From: Kocuria sp.
Lineage (GTDB): Bacteria > Actinomycetota > Actinomycetes > Actinomycetales > Micrococcaceae
Direction: 5' to 3'
NCBI RefSeq assembly: GCF_030538595.1
Contig: NZ_JAUNTS010000001.1
Coordinates: 191,012 to 255,011, forward strand
DNA: 64,000 nucleotides
Program-made: the position numbers and the translations under genes
Notes under the pieces: generated by a model
Databases searched by the model: none
What the model saw: only the letters and a program-made list of their open reading frames with translations
What the model was told of the DNA's origin: nothing
Part shown: positions 1 to 11,416 of the stretch, piece after piece
How the letters are laid out: every line of letters begins with the position of its first letter
How positions within the stretch are numbered: the first letter of the stretch is position 1

Positions 1-1161
1 AGCCCCTTCACCGCCACCGGATTCCACGATGTCCGGGTACAGGGTGCCCTGCACCAGATACCCCACCTTGGCGCCGTCGGCCTTGGCCTCCAGCAGCACC
101 GCAGCTTCCGCGGCTTCAAAGGCGCGAATGAACTCACGGCCGATGATCTTGCGTTTGGTCTCCGGATCGGTGACCCCCGCCAGGGCGCTCAAGAAGCGCT
201 CGGGCTCACGGGCGATGTGCAGGTTGACGCCGGTGGCAGCCACGTAGTCCTGCTCCACCTGCTCCACTTCTTCCTGCCGCATCAGGCCGTGGTCCACCAG
301 CACGCAGGTCAGGCGATCCCCAATGGCTCGCTGCACCAGGGCTGCGGCAACCGCTGAATCCACCCCACCGGAGAGACCGCAGATGGCACGGCCATCCCCC
401 ACCTGCTCACGGATCTTGGCGACTTCACGTTCAATGATGTTTTCCGTGGACCACGTGGGTTTCAGCCCCGCCGTCTGGAACAGAAAATTGCGTAGCACCT
501 GCTGGCCGTGTTGGGAATGCCGCACCTCCGGGTGCCATTGCACACCGGCCAGCTTGCGATCTTCATCGGCAAAGGCGGCCACGGGCGCACCCGGGGTGGA
601 GGCCAGTACCTCAAAGCCCTCCGGAGCCTGGGTCACGGAATCCCCGTGGCTCATCCACACCACTTGGGTGGCGGGGGTGTCCGCCAGGATCGACGACGGT
701 TCGGCACCATCCGTGACATCAACGGCTGCGTCCGTGGAGCCGTACTCCCTGGCTCCCGTCTGAGCCACCGTGCCGCCCAGGGCTTGCGCCATGACCTGGA
801 ATCCGTAGCAGATGCCAAACACCGGAACACCGGCCTGGAACAACGCAGCATCGCGCTGCGGGGCGCCTTCGGCCCACACGGAGGACGGCCCACCGGAGAG
901 AATCAACGCGGAGGGCTTCTTGGCCAGAATCTCCTCCGTGGACAGGGTGTGGGGAACTATCTCCGAGTAGACATCTGCCTCCCGCACCCGCCGGGCAATC
1001 AACTGTGCGTACTGGGCACCGTAGTCAACAACAAGGACGGGGCCTTGCTGGTCCTGGTCCGGTGCGGCACCAAGCTCGGATGCGGCATTCGGGTCGGCTG
1101 AAGTCTCTGCGTCCAATGGGGTGCGGGCGGGGTCTGAAAGCTGCGAGGTCACGGCCGTCAT
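1..1161 (-). CDS. guaA: GMP synthase (glutamine-hydrolysing), C-terminus cut off by window edge
   Basis: Converts XMP to GMP using glutamine and ATP, the last step of GMP synthesis in the cytosol. The ATG at 1159-1161 opens a frame that runs off the left edge, so 387 codons are visible of an expected 520 or so. After a roughly 40-residue N-terminal extension comes a class I glutamine amidotransferase domain, with the nucleophile Cys near residue 118 in a GICYGFQ motif and a WHPEV motif further on. The ATP pyrophosphatase domain follows with its PP-loop SGGVDSA near residue 263. The C-terminal dimerisation domain is outside the window. guaB3 and guaB lie just upstream on the same strand, which fits a purine cluster. 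Identity is secure. Confidence 0.97.
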   Translation of the reverse strand, partial: MTAVTSQLSDPARTPLDAETSADPNAASELGAAPDQDQQGPVLVVDYGAQYAQLIARRVREADVYSEIVPHTLSTEEILAKKPSALILSGGPSSVWAEGAPQRDAALFQAGVPVFGICYGFQVMAQALGGTVAQTGAREYGSTDAAVDVTDGAEPSSILADTPATQVVWMSHGDSVTQAPEGFEVLASTPGAPVAAFADEDRKLAGVQWHPEVRHSQHGQQVLRNFLFQTAGLKPTWSTENIIEREVAKIREQVGDGRAICGLSGGVDSAVAAALVQRAIGDRLTCVLVDHGLMRQEEVEQVEQDYVAATGVNLHIAREPERFLSALAGVTDPETKRKIIGREFIRAFEAAEAAVLLEAKADGAKVGYLVQGTLYPDIVESGGGEGA

Positions 1162-1212
1162 TCTAGGCCACGTCAGCACCCAACATGGGTCAGGACCGTT
1201 GCCCGGTGCAGG

Positions 1213-1815
1213 TCAGTACCGTTTGGCGGCCTTGGGGTTGGCGGCAAGCTCCGCGGTGGTGGTGCGGTGAATCTTGCGTTCCACAAAAAAGGACAGGAAC
1301 GGCACCACGCCGCCCAAGGCCATGACAATCAGCTGCGGGAAGGGCCAGCGCATCATCAACCAAATGCGGAAGCAGGAGAACAGGTAGACCACGTAGAACC
1401 ACCCGTGGATGATCAGAATCCAGGTGGAGATGTTCACTCCACCGTCAATGGTCATGAGCTCGTTGTTGCGCATGCCCAGGACATTGGACTCGCCGGTGGC
1501 GGCCCAGGTCCCGCCTGCAATCAAGTCATAGCCAAAGCCGTAGCGGGTGATCATCTCCGCCACCAGCAACAACAGGAAGGTGCCGGAAACCCAGGCGCAG
1601 ACCATGTAGAACCACAGCGCCCCCCGGATCTGAGATTCGGTGCCGCCAAAACGACGTCGTGTGCGGATTGCCGTGGAATCCGGACCACCCGGGCGCGCAG
1701 CGTTGGCCGGAGTTGCGCCTTCGGGCACCGGCACGCGAACACCATCGGTGCGCTCCTGCGGACGCGGGGTTTCACCGTCTGTGGGCAGGCCGTTGGAGTC
1801 TGGGGGCTGGGTCAT
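1213..1815 (-). CDS. DUF3817 family integral membrane protein
   Basis: A 200-residue membrane protein of unknown function. The first 70 or so residues are polar and Pro/Arg-rich (cytosolic). Three hydrophobic segments follow: residues about 72-90 (FYMVCAWVSGTFLLLLV), 133-150 (IHGWFYVVYLFSCF) and 158-178 (PFPQLIVMALGGVVPFLSFF), and then a basic tail. This spacing and the late FxxER/H motif match the DUF3817 family. The ATG overlaps the stop codon of the upstream SURF1 gene by 4 bases (ATGA), so the two are translationally coupled. DUF3817 genes often sit near SURF1 and guaA in Actinobacteria, but no role is established. Confidence 0.8.
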   Translation of the reverse strand: MTQPPDSNGLPTDGETPRPQERTDGVRVPVPEGATPANAARPGGPDSTAIRTRRRFGGTESQIRGALWFYMVCAWVSGTFLLLLVAEMITRYGFGYDLIAGGTWAATGESNVLGMRNNELMTIDGGVNISTWILIIHGWFYVVYLFSCFRIWLMMRWPFPQLIVMALGGVVPFLSFFVERKIHRTTTAELAANPKAAKRY

Positions 1816-2789
1816 GATCGTTGGTCACTTTCTGTGGGCGTCATCTCTGCTGCCGTGCCGTCGTGCGGCTGTTGGCCGTCAAAGAAGTAGTAAGTCTCAG
1901 CCACGGGGTCGTAGTAGTAGTAGCGGCCGCTGGATTCGTCCCAGTAGTAGGGGGTTTCCTCCCCGCCCAACACAAACCAGGATTCGGGGTCGGTTTCACG
2001 CCGGTGGGTGTCCGCCACGGAGCGGAACCAGATCCACAGAGCAAAAGCTGCGAACACAATCCATTCCACGGCGTAAAACAGGTTGAGCCAGTTCACGGAG
2101 GTGTCCGTGGGCTGCTGATCCACCTGCACCACATCCAGTTGCGGACTCAGCAAGGTGCCGTCCGCGGGCAGCGTGCCATCGGCATTGAGCTGCGGACCGT
2201 CGGCAGCCAGCGACTCGGCATCGGCGGTCACAAAGCCCGAGTACACCGGAGCGGCCCACACGTTGGTCAGCTGCGCCGGGGAGAGCGTGCGGTAGGCACC
2301 GTTCTCCGTGCGCTCCGTGGACAGCGGCGCTTCCGGTGGCAGGAAACGGCCCACCACAACGACGTCGCCTTGGGGCACCTGAATCTGCTCGGCCGCCTGC
2401 GGCTCGGAGACCCAGCCGCGCACCACCGGAATGATCACGTCCCCGCCTGCATCAGGCCAGTCCTGTGCGGAGTCACTGACCGTCAGGGCATCCACCACCC
2501 ACCAGCCGGTGTCACCGTCCTGGAGGCGCCCCGCCACCAGAACCTGCGAGTCCGGCCGGTAGGTGCCCTCTACTTCAACGGCTTGATCGGCAAAGGAGGC
2601 CAAGGCTGGTTGCCCCGCCGGAATGGCCTCCTGCAGCGGCTGAACCACCTCTTTGCCCGGGTCAAAAATTGTGCGCCCTTCTTCACTGGAACTCAGCTGC
2701 CATCGGCTGAGCAGCACGAACACAGTGGCGATGCTCAGACAGACCAGCAGAAGGATCAGCGACTTGGGTCTGAGAGCGGTCCGGAGCAC
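1812..2789 (-). CDS. SURF1 family cytochrome oxidase assembly protein
   Basis: SURF1 proteins help insert haem a and mature subunit I of aa3-type cytochrome c oxidase in the cytoplasmic membrane. This 325-residue protein has the family architecture: an N-terminal membrane helix (about residues 10-28, ending RWQLSSS), a large extracytoplasmic region containing the RPDSQVLVAGR and GWWVVDAL motifs, and a second helix near residues 235-255. The C-terminal 70 residues form a Tyr-rich acidic tail (several YYY/YYF runs), longer than in simple SURF1 proteins. The start is GTG at 2787-2789. It overlaps the downstream DUF3817 gene by 4 bases. The Tyr-rich tail may be cytosolic; its role is unknown. Confidence 0.88.
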   Translation of the reverse strand: MLRTALRPKSLILLLVCLSIATVFVLLSRWQLSSSEEGRTIFDPGKEVVQPLQEAIPAGQPALASFADQAVEVEGTYRPDSQVLVAGRLQDGDTGWWVVDALTVSDSAQDWPDAGGDVIIPVVRGWVSEPQAAEQIQVPQGDVVVVGRFLPPEAPLSTERTENGAYRTLSPAQLTNVWAAPVYSGFVTADAESLAADGPQLNADGTLPADGTLLSPQLDVVQVDQQPTDTSVNWLNLFYAVEWIVFAAFALWIWFRSVADTHRRETDPESWFVLGGEETPYYWDESSGRYYYYDPVAETYYFFDGQQPHDGTAAEMTPTESDQRS

Positions 2790-2825
2790 CGTGCCAGTCT
2801 AGTGAGCCTGCCACACGGGATCGAA

Positions 2826-3953
2826 TCAGCCCCGGACCACAACCTCCGAGCGCTGGAATGATTTGAGGTCCGTGTATCCGGTGGTGGCCATGGCGTGACG
2901 CAGGGAACCCACCAGGTTGGAGGTGCCGTCCACGCGGTGGGACGGTCCGTTGAGCAGTTCTTCCAGGGGTGCCACTGCCCCCAGGTGCGTGCGGGCACCG
3001 CGTGGTAGTTCCATGTGGTGGGCCTCCGCGCCCCAGTGGAATCCCTGGCCTGGGGCCTCCTCCGCCCGTGCCAGTGCCGTACCCAGCATGACCGCATCCG
3101 CACCCATGGCCAAGGCTTTGACAATGGAGCCAGAGGTGCCCAGACCGCCGTCGGCAATGACCTGAACGTAGCGGCCACCGGATTCATCCATGTAGTCCCT
3201 GCGGGCTGCGGCAACATCGGAGATCGCGGAAGCTCCGGCGGCGTGAATCCCCAGAACCTGCTCCGTTCGCATGGCAGCCCCACCCCCCAGGCCCACCAGC
3301 ACGCCCGCAGCACCCGTCCGCATCAGGTGCAAGGCCGGTGTGTAACCCGCAGCCCCGCCCACGATCACGGGAACGTCCAGGTCATAGATGAACTTCTTGA
3401 GATCCAGCGGCTCCTGAGCCTCGGAGACGTGCTCGGCGGACACCGTGGTCCCGCGAATCACGAACAGGTCCACACCGGCTTCCAGCACGGTGCGGTAGTG
3501 CTCCTGAGTACGCTGCGGGGTCAGCGCCCCCGCCACGATCACCCCGGCTTCACGAATCTCCCGCAACCGCTCGGTGATCAAGGCCGGCTGGATGGGTTCG
3601 GCGTAGATTTCCTGCATTCGCCGGGTTGCTGCAGGAAGGTCCTCCTGGGACAGAGCCGCAATCTCATCCAGCAACGGCTGAGGATCCTGGTACCGGGTCC
3701 ACAGACCTTCCAAGTTGAGCACACCAAGAACACCCAGCTTGCCCATCGCAATGGCTGTGGCCGGGGAAGTCACCGAATCCATGGGCGCGGCAATGAACGG
3801 GGTGTCAAAGCCATAGGCGTCAATCTTCCACCCGGTGGAGACTTCCCGTGGATCACGGGTCCGCCGGGAAGGGACCAAGGCGATCTCATCCAGGGAGAAC
3901 GTCCGGCGAGCGCGCTTGGAACGCCCAATTTCAATGTCCAGATTCATGTTCAC
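2826..3953 (-). CDS. guaB3: GuaB3 family IMP dehydrogenase-related protein
   Basis: A 375-residue TIM-barrel paralogue of IMP dehydrogenase, typical of Actinobacteria and lacking the CBS pair. The N-terminal half shows the family signature (EIGRSKRARRTFSLDEIALVPSRRTRD) and the phosphate-binding half shows GGRYVQVIADGGLGTSG followed by GADAVMLG. The loop that carries the catalytic Cys in true IMP dehydrogenases reads GLGGGAAMRTEQ here and has no Cys, a usual GuaB3 trait, so classical IMPDH activity is doubtful. Some GuaB3 proteins have been linked to GMP reduction in other phyla; for this one the reaction is unknown. The start is GTG at 3951-3953, with an ATG two codons later as an alternative. 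It lies just downstream of guaB. Confidence 0.92.
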   Translation of the reverse strand: MNMNLDIEIGRSKRARRTFSLDEIALVPSRRTRDPREVSTGWKIDAYGFDTPFIAAPMDSVTSPATAIAMGKLGVLGVLNLEGLWTRYQDPQPLLDEIAALSQEDLPAATRRMQEIYAEPIQPALITERLREIREAGVIVAGALTPQRTQEHYRTVLEAGVDLFVIRGTTVSAEHVSEAQEPLDLKKFIYDLDVPVIVGGAAGYTPALHLMRTGAAGVLVGLGGGAAMRTEQVLGIHAAGASAISDVAAARRDYMDESGGRYVQVIADGGLGTSGSIVKALAMGADAVMLGTALARAEEAPGQGFHWGAEAHHMELPRGARTHLGAVAPLEELLNGPSHRVDGTSNLVGSLRHAMATTGYTDLKSFQRSEVVVRG

Positions 3954-4009
3954 GGTGCTTCAGTCCTGATCAGTTCGATACTGCTGCGAATGCGGGCTGG
4001 GGTTGGGGC

Positions 4010-5563
<1,554 letters not shown>

Positions 5564-5614
5564 TCATTCTAGAGCGGTGCTCCGTCACGGGTTTCCGGGA
5601 CGGTGCCGCCCCTG

Positions 5615-7822
5615 TCATGACCCGTCCAGATCCACCTGATCGGGTGCCACGGGGTCCGCCGTGGGATTCCGTGTTCCGTCCGCATCGGTGGGCAAGGTGA
5701 AATCTGGTTGGACGGGCACCTCAAAACCGTCCTGGGCCAAGGCTGCCGTCATGCGTTCGGTGAACACCGGCGCCAAGGAACGGGAATACGGGAGGCTCAA
5801 ATGGTCCCGGTCACGTTGCACAAAGATGTTGCCCACAGCCGGACGGCACTGCTCATCCGGGCAAATCTGATCCAAGAGATCCACTTCAGCAAAACGTGGG
5901 TTCTCCTGTCCCATCTCCGCCATGGGGTCTTCCGTACCCAGCATGGAGTGGGTCCGGAAGCACTCAGGATCATTGATGTCCGGGGCGGTCAGGGCGCAGT
6001 CCACCAGGGGCTCGTCAAAACGCGGGATGTCACGGATACCCAAGATCTGCCGTCCCTCATCCGTGTAGCGCTGCATTCGTTCCCGGAAGCCGGCACGTTC
6101 GTACTCCACATCCACATTGGTGAACGTGGATTGGGTGACTATCAGATCCGGATCCACTGCTTCAATGATCGGATCAACGCCTTCCAGCCACGGCTTGCAG
6201 TTGTCAAAAGCTTGATCTTCCGGACTGGTGATGAAGCAGCCCAGGCCGATGTACGTCACGATCCGCCAGTTGTTGGCCTCAGCCACCGGGCGCAGAGTGT
6301 CCAGCCAATGCTCCGTGTGGGAGTTGCCCACCAACAGAACTGTCCGGTCCGGGTCCGTGATGGCGGGGGTGGCATCCGTACATTCAACTTGTGCGCTCTC
6401 CGGGATGTCCCACTCCTGCGGGCATTGCGGACCACGTTGTGGAGTCTGCCAATCCAACTGGGCAGGCAGCGGAATGGTGACGGCATTGGGGTTCCCCGTG
6501 TCCTGGTAGCCCGGCTGGAAAATGTACGCCCCGGGATTGTTGACGTTGGGTCCCACCGCAACTGTTGCCAGCTGCCGGTCAATGGACTGTTGCCAGGCCA
6601 CGGCCGGGGTGATTCCCACCGCCATACACAGCACCACGGCACCGGCCAGGCGGGGTTTGGTCAGCTCCGGCCACTTCCAGGACTTCAGCGGTTGCTCAAT
6701 GAACTTGGTTGCGGCAATGGCCAAGACCAAGGAGAGCAGAATCAAAGCGATTCCGGAGATGGGGCCCGCGTAGGTTCGGTCCCGGATCACCAGGTAGGTG
6801 ATCAGCAGGGGCCAGTGCACCAGGTACAGGGCATAGGAGGCATCCCCTAATTTGACCAAGGTGCGTGAGGCAAAAATTCGGTCCAGACCCAACGGGGAGT
6901 TGGACTGGCCGGCCACCATGATGGCGGCGGCTGACAGCAGCGGCCACAGGGCGATCCACCCGGGGAAGGCACCCTGTACGTCCACCACAAGACCCACCAG
7001 GATCATGGAGACAAAACCCAGCCAGCCCAGCACCACGCGTGCCCATTGGGGCGGATTGAGGTAAGGAATGGCCAGTGCCAGCAGGGACCCCAGGGCAAAC
7101 TCCCAGAGCCGGGTGCGGGTGTCAAAGTAGGCAAACTCTTGCTGGCTGGCCGTGGTGATCACCGAGAAGGTCAGGGAGGCCACAAACACCAGGCCGAATG
7201 CAGTGGCCAGCACCGGTACCGCCCGCCAACGGGTCCGCCGCACAATCAGCCACGTCAGCCCAAAGATCAGGGGCCACAGCAGGAAGACCTGCCCCTGCAC
7301 AGACAGCGACCAGAAGTGCTGCAGCGGGCTGGCGGTGGAGCGATCCACGGCGTAATAGTCCACCTGGGTGAACGCCAGTTCCCAGTTCTGGGTGTAGGTC
7401 ACGGTGGCTATGGCCTGATCAATGACCTCCTGGTAGCGGGAGGCCGGAAGAAACAGCGCCGTGAGACCCAAAGTGCCCAAGACAGTCAGAACGGCCAGTG
7501 GGAGCAGGCGTTTGAAGGTGTGCAACCAGTAACGCACCAGTTGCAGGGGACGCCCGCCTTCCAGCTTGCGCACAAAGGACAAGGTCATGAAGAAGGCGGA
7601 GATCAGCAGGAAGATGTCCACGCCACCGGAGACTCGGCCCAAGAAGATGTGGTAGAAGACCACCATGAACACGGCCACCGCGCGTAGGCCCTGGATTTCC
7701 GGACGGAAGCCGGAGTAGCGGGCCACACGGTCCACCGCCACCGGGTCCGGTTGTGGGTTGCCAGCCGCATCGGTGCTGGCTGAATCTTCTCCCCGTGCCC
7801 AGGGCAGAGCTTTCTCACCCAT
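5615..7822 (-). CDS. OafA/YrhL-type membrane acyltransferase with SGNH domain
   Basis: A 735-residue protein with an N-terminal acyltransferase-3 domain (about residues 35-390, some ten or eleven membrane helices). It starts YSGFRPEIQGLRAVAVFMVVFYH, with the catalytic His in FYH and the second motif SGGVDIFLLISAFF. The C-terminal extracytoplasmic SGNH domain has VGNSHTEHW near residue 500 and the late DRDHLSL motif supplying the Asp-His pair. Proteins of this build O-acetylate cell-surface polysaccharides. The ATG at 7820-7822 has a GAGG Shine-Dalgarno about 8 bases upstream, preferred over a TTG four codons earlier. The substrate cannot be told from sequence. It sits alone between groEL and guaB, upstream of guaB on the same strand. 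Confidence 0.92.
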   Translation of the reverse strand: MGEKALPWARGEDSASTDAAGNPQPDPVAVDRVARYSGFRPEIQGLRAVAVFMVVFYHIFLGRVSGGVDIFLLISAFFMTLSFVRKLEGGRPLQLVRYWLHTFKRLLPLAVLTVLGTLGLTALFLPASRYQEVIDQAIATVTYTQNWELAFTQVDYYAVDRSTASPLQHFWSLSVQGQVFLLWPLIFGLTWLIVRRTRWRAVPVLATAFGLVFVASLTFSVITTASQQEFAYFDTRTRLWEFALGSLLALAIPYLNPPQWARVVLGWLGFVSMILVGLVVDVQGAFPGWIALWPLLSAAAIMVAGQSNSPLGLDRIFASRTLVKLGDASYALYLVHWPLLITYLVIRDRTYAGPISGIALILLSLVLAIAATKFIEQPLKSWKWPELTKPRLAGAVVLCMAVGITPAVAWQQSIDRQLATVAVGPNVNNPGAYIFQPGYQDTGNPNAVTIPLPAQLDWQTPQRGPQCPQEWDIPESAQVECTDATPAITDPDRTVLLVGNSHTEHWLDTLRPVAEANNWRIVTYIGLGCFITSPEDQAFDNCKPWLEGVDPIIEAVDPDLIVTQSTFTNVDVEYERAGFRERMQRYTDEGRQILGIRDIPRFDEPLVDCALTAPDINDPECFRTHSMLGTEDPMAEMGQENPRFAEVDLLDQICPDEQCRPAVGNIFVQRDRDHLSLPYSRSLAPVFTERMTAALAQDGFEVPVQPDFTLPTDADGTRNPTADPVAPDQVDLDGS

Positions 7823-7899
7823 GGATAACCTCAATCACTGTGCGACATCTCTGGGTGACCACGCCCCAGGGCACCCGGGGCATGAACCTATCAGCGAAA

Positions 7900-7934
7900 A
7901 GCCTCGCCTCCCCGTTATTCGGGGAGGCGAGGCT
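7900..7934 (-). terminator. Terminator hairpin after groEL
   Basis: A perfect 15-bp stem (7900-7914 with 7920-7934) around a 5-base loop, TTATT, lies 55 bases past the groEL stop. On the minus strand the stem is followed by a short T-rich stretch. It separates the heat-shock operon from the acyltransferase gene. Confidence 0.85.
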
Positions 7935-7988
7935 CATCACGTCACAATCCGTTCATCCGATGCTCACCGCATCAGCGAAACGGGCGGC

Positions 7989-9602
<1,614 letters not shown>

Positions 9603-9607
9603 TCAGC

Positions 9608-9904
9608 TCACTTCTCGACGACGGCGAGGACATCACGGGCCGGCAGCACCAGGTACTCCTGGCCGCCGTACTTGACCTCGGTTCCGCCGTACTTGGAGAA
9701 GATCACGACGTCGCCCTCCTTGACATCCATGGGCAGGCGGTTGCCGGATTCGTCAAAACGGCCCGGGCCAACGGCCAGAACCTTGCCCTCCTGGGGCTTC
9801 TCCTTGGCGGTGTCCGGGATGACCAGACCGGAAGCGGTGGTCTGCTCGGCTTCCACGACCTGAACAACAATGCGGTCTTCCAGCGGCTTGATGGAGATCG
9901 ACAC
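9608..9904 (-). CDS. groES: 10-kDa co-chaperonin GroES
   Basis: Forms the seven-subunit lid of GroEL. The 98-residue protein begins [14 protein letters not shown] and has the mobile loop [18 protein letters not shown] near residues 19-36 and the roof motif [10 protein letters not shown] near 75. The length is standard for the family. The start is GTG at 9902-9904, supported by a strong AAGGAG Shine-Dalgarno about 6 bases upstream. It is the first gene of the groES-groEL operon and has a leader of some 220 bases from the predicted promoter. Confidence 0.97.
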   Translation of the reverse strand: MSISIKPLEDRIVVQVVEAEQTTASGLVIPDTAKEKPQEGKVLAVGPGRFDESGNRLPMDVKEGDVVIFSKYGGTEVKYGGQEYLVLPARDVLAVVEK

Positions 9905-9920
9905 GATGTCTCCTTTTCCT

Positions 9921-9938
9921 GGGCTCGATCACGAGCCC
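9921..9938 (-). promoter_or_regulatory. Leader hairpin just upstream of the groES ribosome-binding site
   Basis: A perfect 7-bp stem (9921-9927 with 9932-9938, loop ATCA) in the groES mRNA leader, ending about 3 bases before the AAGGAG site. It could stabilise the transcript or tune initiation. No thermosensor class is recognisable. Confidence 0.4.
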
Positions 9939-10101
9939 CAGTTGAGTTTTTGTGCTTGTCATGTCCCACCCACATGAAGCTGCTGCCCCCGGCTGCGGCA
10001 ACCACCCGGAGGTGGTTGGTCACGGTGCCGGGGATCCTCACGCGGGAGTTGACCTGCGGGTGCGCCGATCGTCGTCGCGGTGCCGACCGACCCATTTTCC
10101 C

Positions 10102-10128
10102 TTAGCACCCTCCCGAGGAGAGTGCCAA
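10102..10128 (-). promoter_or_regulatory. CIRCE operator, proximal (HrcA site)
   Basis: TTAGCACCC, nine bases, GAGTGCCAA: this matches the CIRCE consensus TTAGCACTC-N9-GAGTGCTAA at 16 of 18 arm positions. It lies at the expected transcription start of groES, so bound HrcA would block initiation. Confidence 0.88.
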
Positions 10129-10133
10129 CGCTC

Positions 10134-10162
10134 ACTGTAAAAGCCCCTTAGCAGTCGGTCAA
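10134..10162 (-). promoter_or_regulatory. groES: groES promoter (-35 TTGACC, 17-base spacer, -10 TACAGT)
   Basis: On the minus strand TTGACC (10162-10157) and TACAGT (10139-10134) are separated by exactly 17 bases, predicting a start near 10127. The -35 hexamer lies in the spacer of the distal CIRCE and the start falls in the proximal CIRCE. Confidence 0.65.
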
Positions 10163-10174
10163 GGTGAGTGCCAA
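10148..10174 (-). promoter_or_regulatory. CIRCE operator, distal (HrcA site)
   Basis: TTAGCAGTC, nine bases, GAGTGCCAA: 16 of 18 arm positions match the CIRCE consensus. It overlaps the predicted -35 of the groES promoter and is 46 bases from the proximal copy. Confidence 0.82.
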
Positions 10175-10281
10175 AAGGGTCGCCGTGAGCGGAACTCACA
10201 GGGGTTACCACGAACTTTGCGCCGTTCGCAATTAGGTCATAGTTATATAACGTAATTGACCACGCGGGGTGAGTGGTGCCA

Positions 10282-10300
10282 AGTAGTTAGGCTAGCCTTC
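10282..10300 (+). promoter_or_regulatory. DtxR/IdeR-like iron box of the siderophore importer operon
   Basis: The core TTAGGCTAGCCTT at 10287-10299 matches the right and central part of the DtxR/IdeR consensus (TTAGGTTAGGCTAACCTAA), with about 12 of 19 positions identical. It lies some 130 bases before the lipoprotein gene and downstream of a possible TATAAC -10 box, so iron-loaded repressor would block transcription. The function of the downstream operon agrees. Confidence 0.65.
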
Positions 10301-10427
10301 CCTGTGTAATCCGCGCGCACCACACCTCCCCGGCTTGACCGGTGGCCGAGCACTTACCCGAGCCACCGGCCCGTGTGGCCACTGATCAGGCATACATGGC
10401 GGCCGGTTCACGCAGACAAGGATCACC

Positions 10428-11408
10428 ATGCTCTCCACCCGTACCCGCTGGGTTGCCGTGACCGGCGCCTTGGCCTTGGCACTGTCCGCCTGCAGTGGCA
10501 CCGACGGCTCGGATGACGCCTCCGGGGAAACCACCACCATTGAGGTGGAGGACAACCACGGCACCCAGACCGTGGACGTTCCGCCCACCACGGTGGTGGC
10601 CACCGACAACCGCACCTTTGAGACTCTGGACACCTGGGACATCCCGCTGGCAGCAGCACCCAAGGCGATCATGCCGGACACGGTTTCCTACGTTGACAAT
10701 CCCGATGTGATTGACCTTGGCAATCACCGCGAACCCGATCTGGAAGCCGTGGTGGCAGCCAATCCTGATCTGATCATCAATGGTCAGCGCTTTGCTGATT
10801 ACTACGGAGATTTCCAGCAGCTGGTCCCGGATGCCGCCATCGTGGAACTCGACCCGCGCGATGGTGAGGAGTTCGACTCGGAGCTCAAGCGTCAGACCTC
10901 CACCCTGGGCGAAATCTTTGACAAAGAAGATGAGGCCGCTGAGATCAACGGGGAGCTGGATGACTCCATGGAGCGGGTACGCAACTCTTATCAAGAGGGC
11001 GACACCGTCATGGCAGTCAACGTCTCCGGTGGAGAAATTGGCTACATTGCCCCTGACGTGGGCCGCACCTTGGGCCCGGTCTTTGCACTCTTTGGCTTCA
11101 CCCCTGCCCTGGAAATTGAAGGTGCCAGTGATGACCACCAGGGCGATGACATCTCCGTGGAAGCCATTGCCGATTCCAACCCGGACTGGATCCTGGTGAT
11201 GGACCGTGATGCCGCTGTGGGCGCAGACGAGAACTACACCCCGGCCCAGCAGGTCATCGAAAACTCCGAGGCCCTGCAGAACGTGACGGCTGTCAGTGAG
11301 GGCAATGTGGTCTACATGCCCGCAGACACCTACACGAATGAGGGCATCCAGACCTACACGGAGTTCTTCAACACCTTGGCTGACGCTTTCGAGCGGAAGA
11401 ACGGCTGA
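10428..11408 (+). CDS. Siderophore ABC transporter substrate-binding lipoprotein
   Basis: Extracytoplasmic receptor that hands an iron-siderophore complex to the importer encoded next. It has 326 residues with a signal peptide ending in the lipobox LSAC (Cys near residue 23), then a Ser/Asp/Gly-rich linker. A periplasmic-binding class III fold follows, with the stretches ETLDTWDIPLAAAPK, NPDLIINGQRFADYY and NPDWILVMDRD. This pattern resembles the FatB/CeuA/YclQ branch that binds catecholate or anguibactin-like siderophores. It is the first gene of a four-gene plus-strand operon (receptor, two permeases, ATPase) behind a DtxR-like box. The ligand cannot be assigned, and no siderophore biosynthesis gene is in the window. 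Confidence 0.92.
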   Translation: MLSTRTRWVAVTGALALALSACSGTDGSDDASGETTTIEVEDNHGTQTVDVPPTTVVATDNRTFETLDTWDIPLAAAPKAIMPDTVSYVDNPDVIDLGNHREPDLEAVVAANPDLIINGQRFADYYGDFQQLVPDAAIVELDPRDGEEFDSELKRQTSTLGEIFDKEDEAAEINGELDDSMERVRNSYQEGDTVMAVNVSGGEIGYIAPDVGRTLGPVFALFGFTPALEIEGASDDHQGDDISVEAIADSNPDWILVMDRDAAVGADENYTPAQQVIENSEALQNVTAVSEGNVVYMPADTYTNEGIQTYTEFFNTLADAFERKNG

Positions 11409-11416
11409 GAGCACCC

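Larger units (their letters stand above)
9905..10427. promoter_or_regulatory. Divergent regulatory region between groES and the iron importer
   Basis: This gene-free stretch of 523 bases carries control sites for both flanking operons. The groES side has a leader hairpin (9921-9938), the proximal CIRCE (10102-10128), a sigma-70-like promoter (-10 at 10134-10139, -35 at 10157-10162) and the distal CIRCE (10148-10174). The importer side has an AT-rich segment with a perfect 10-bp palindrome and a TATAAC box at 10246-10251, followed by a DtxR/IdeR-like box at 10282-10300. I see no open frame here with a credible start and composition. Confidence 0.7.
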
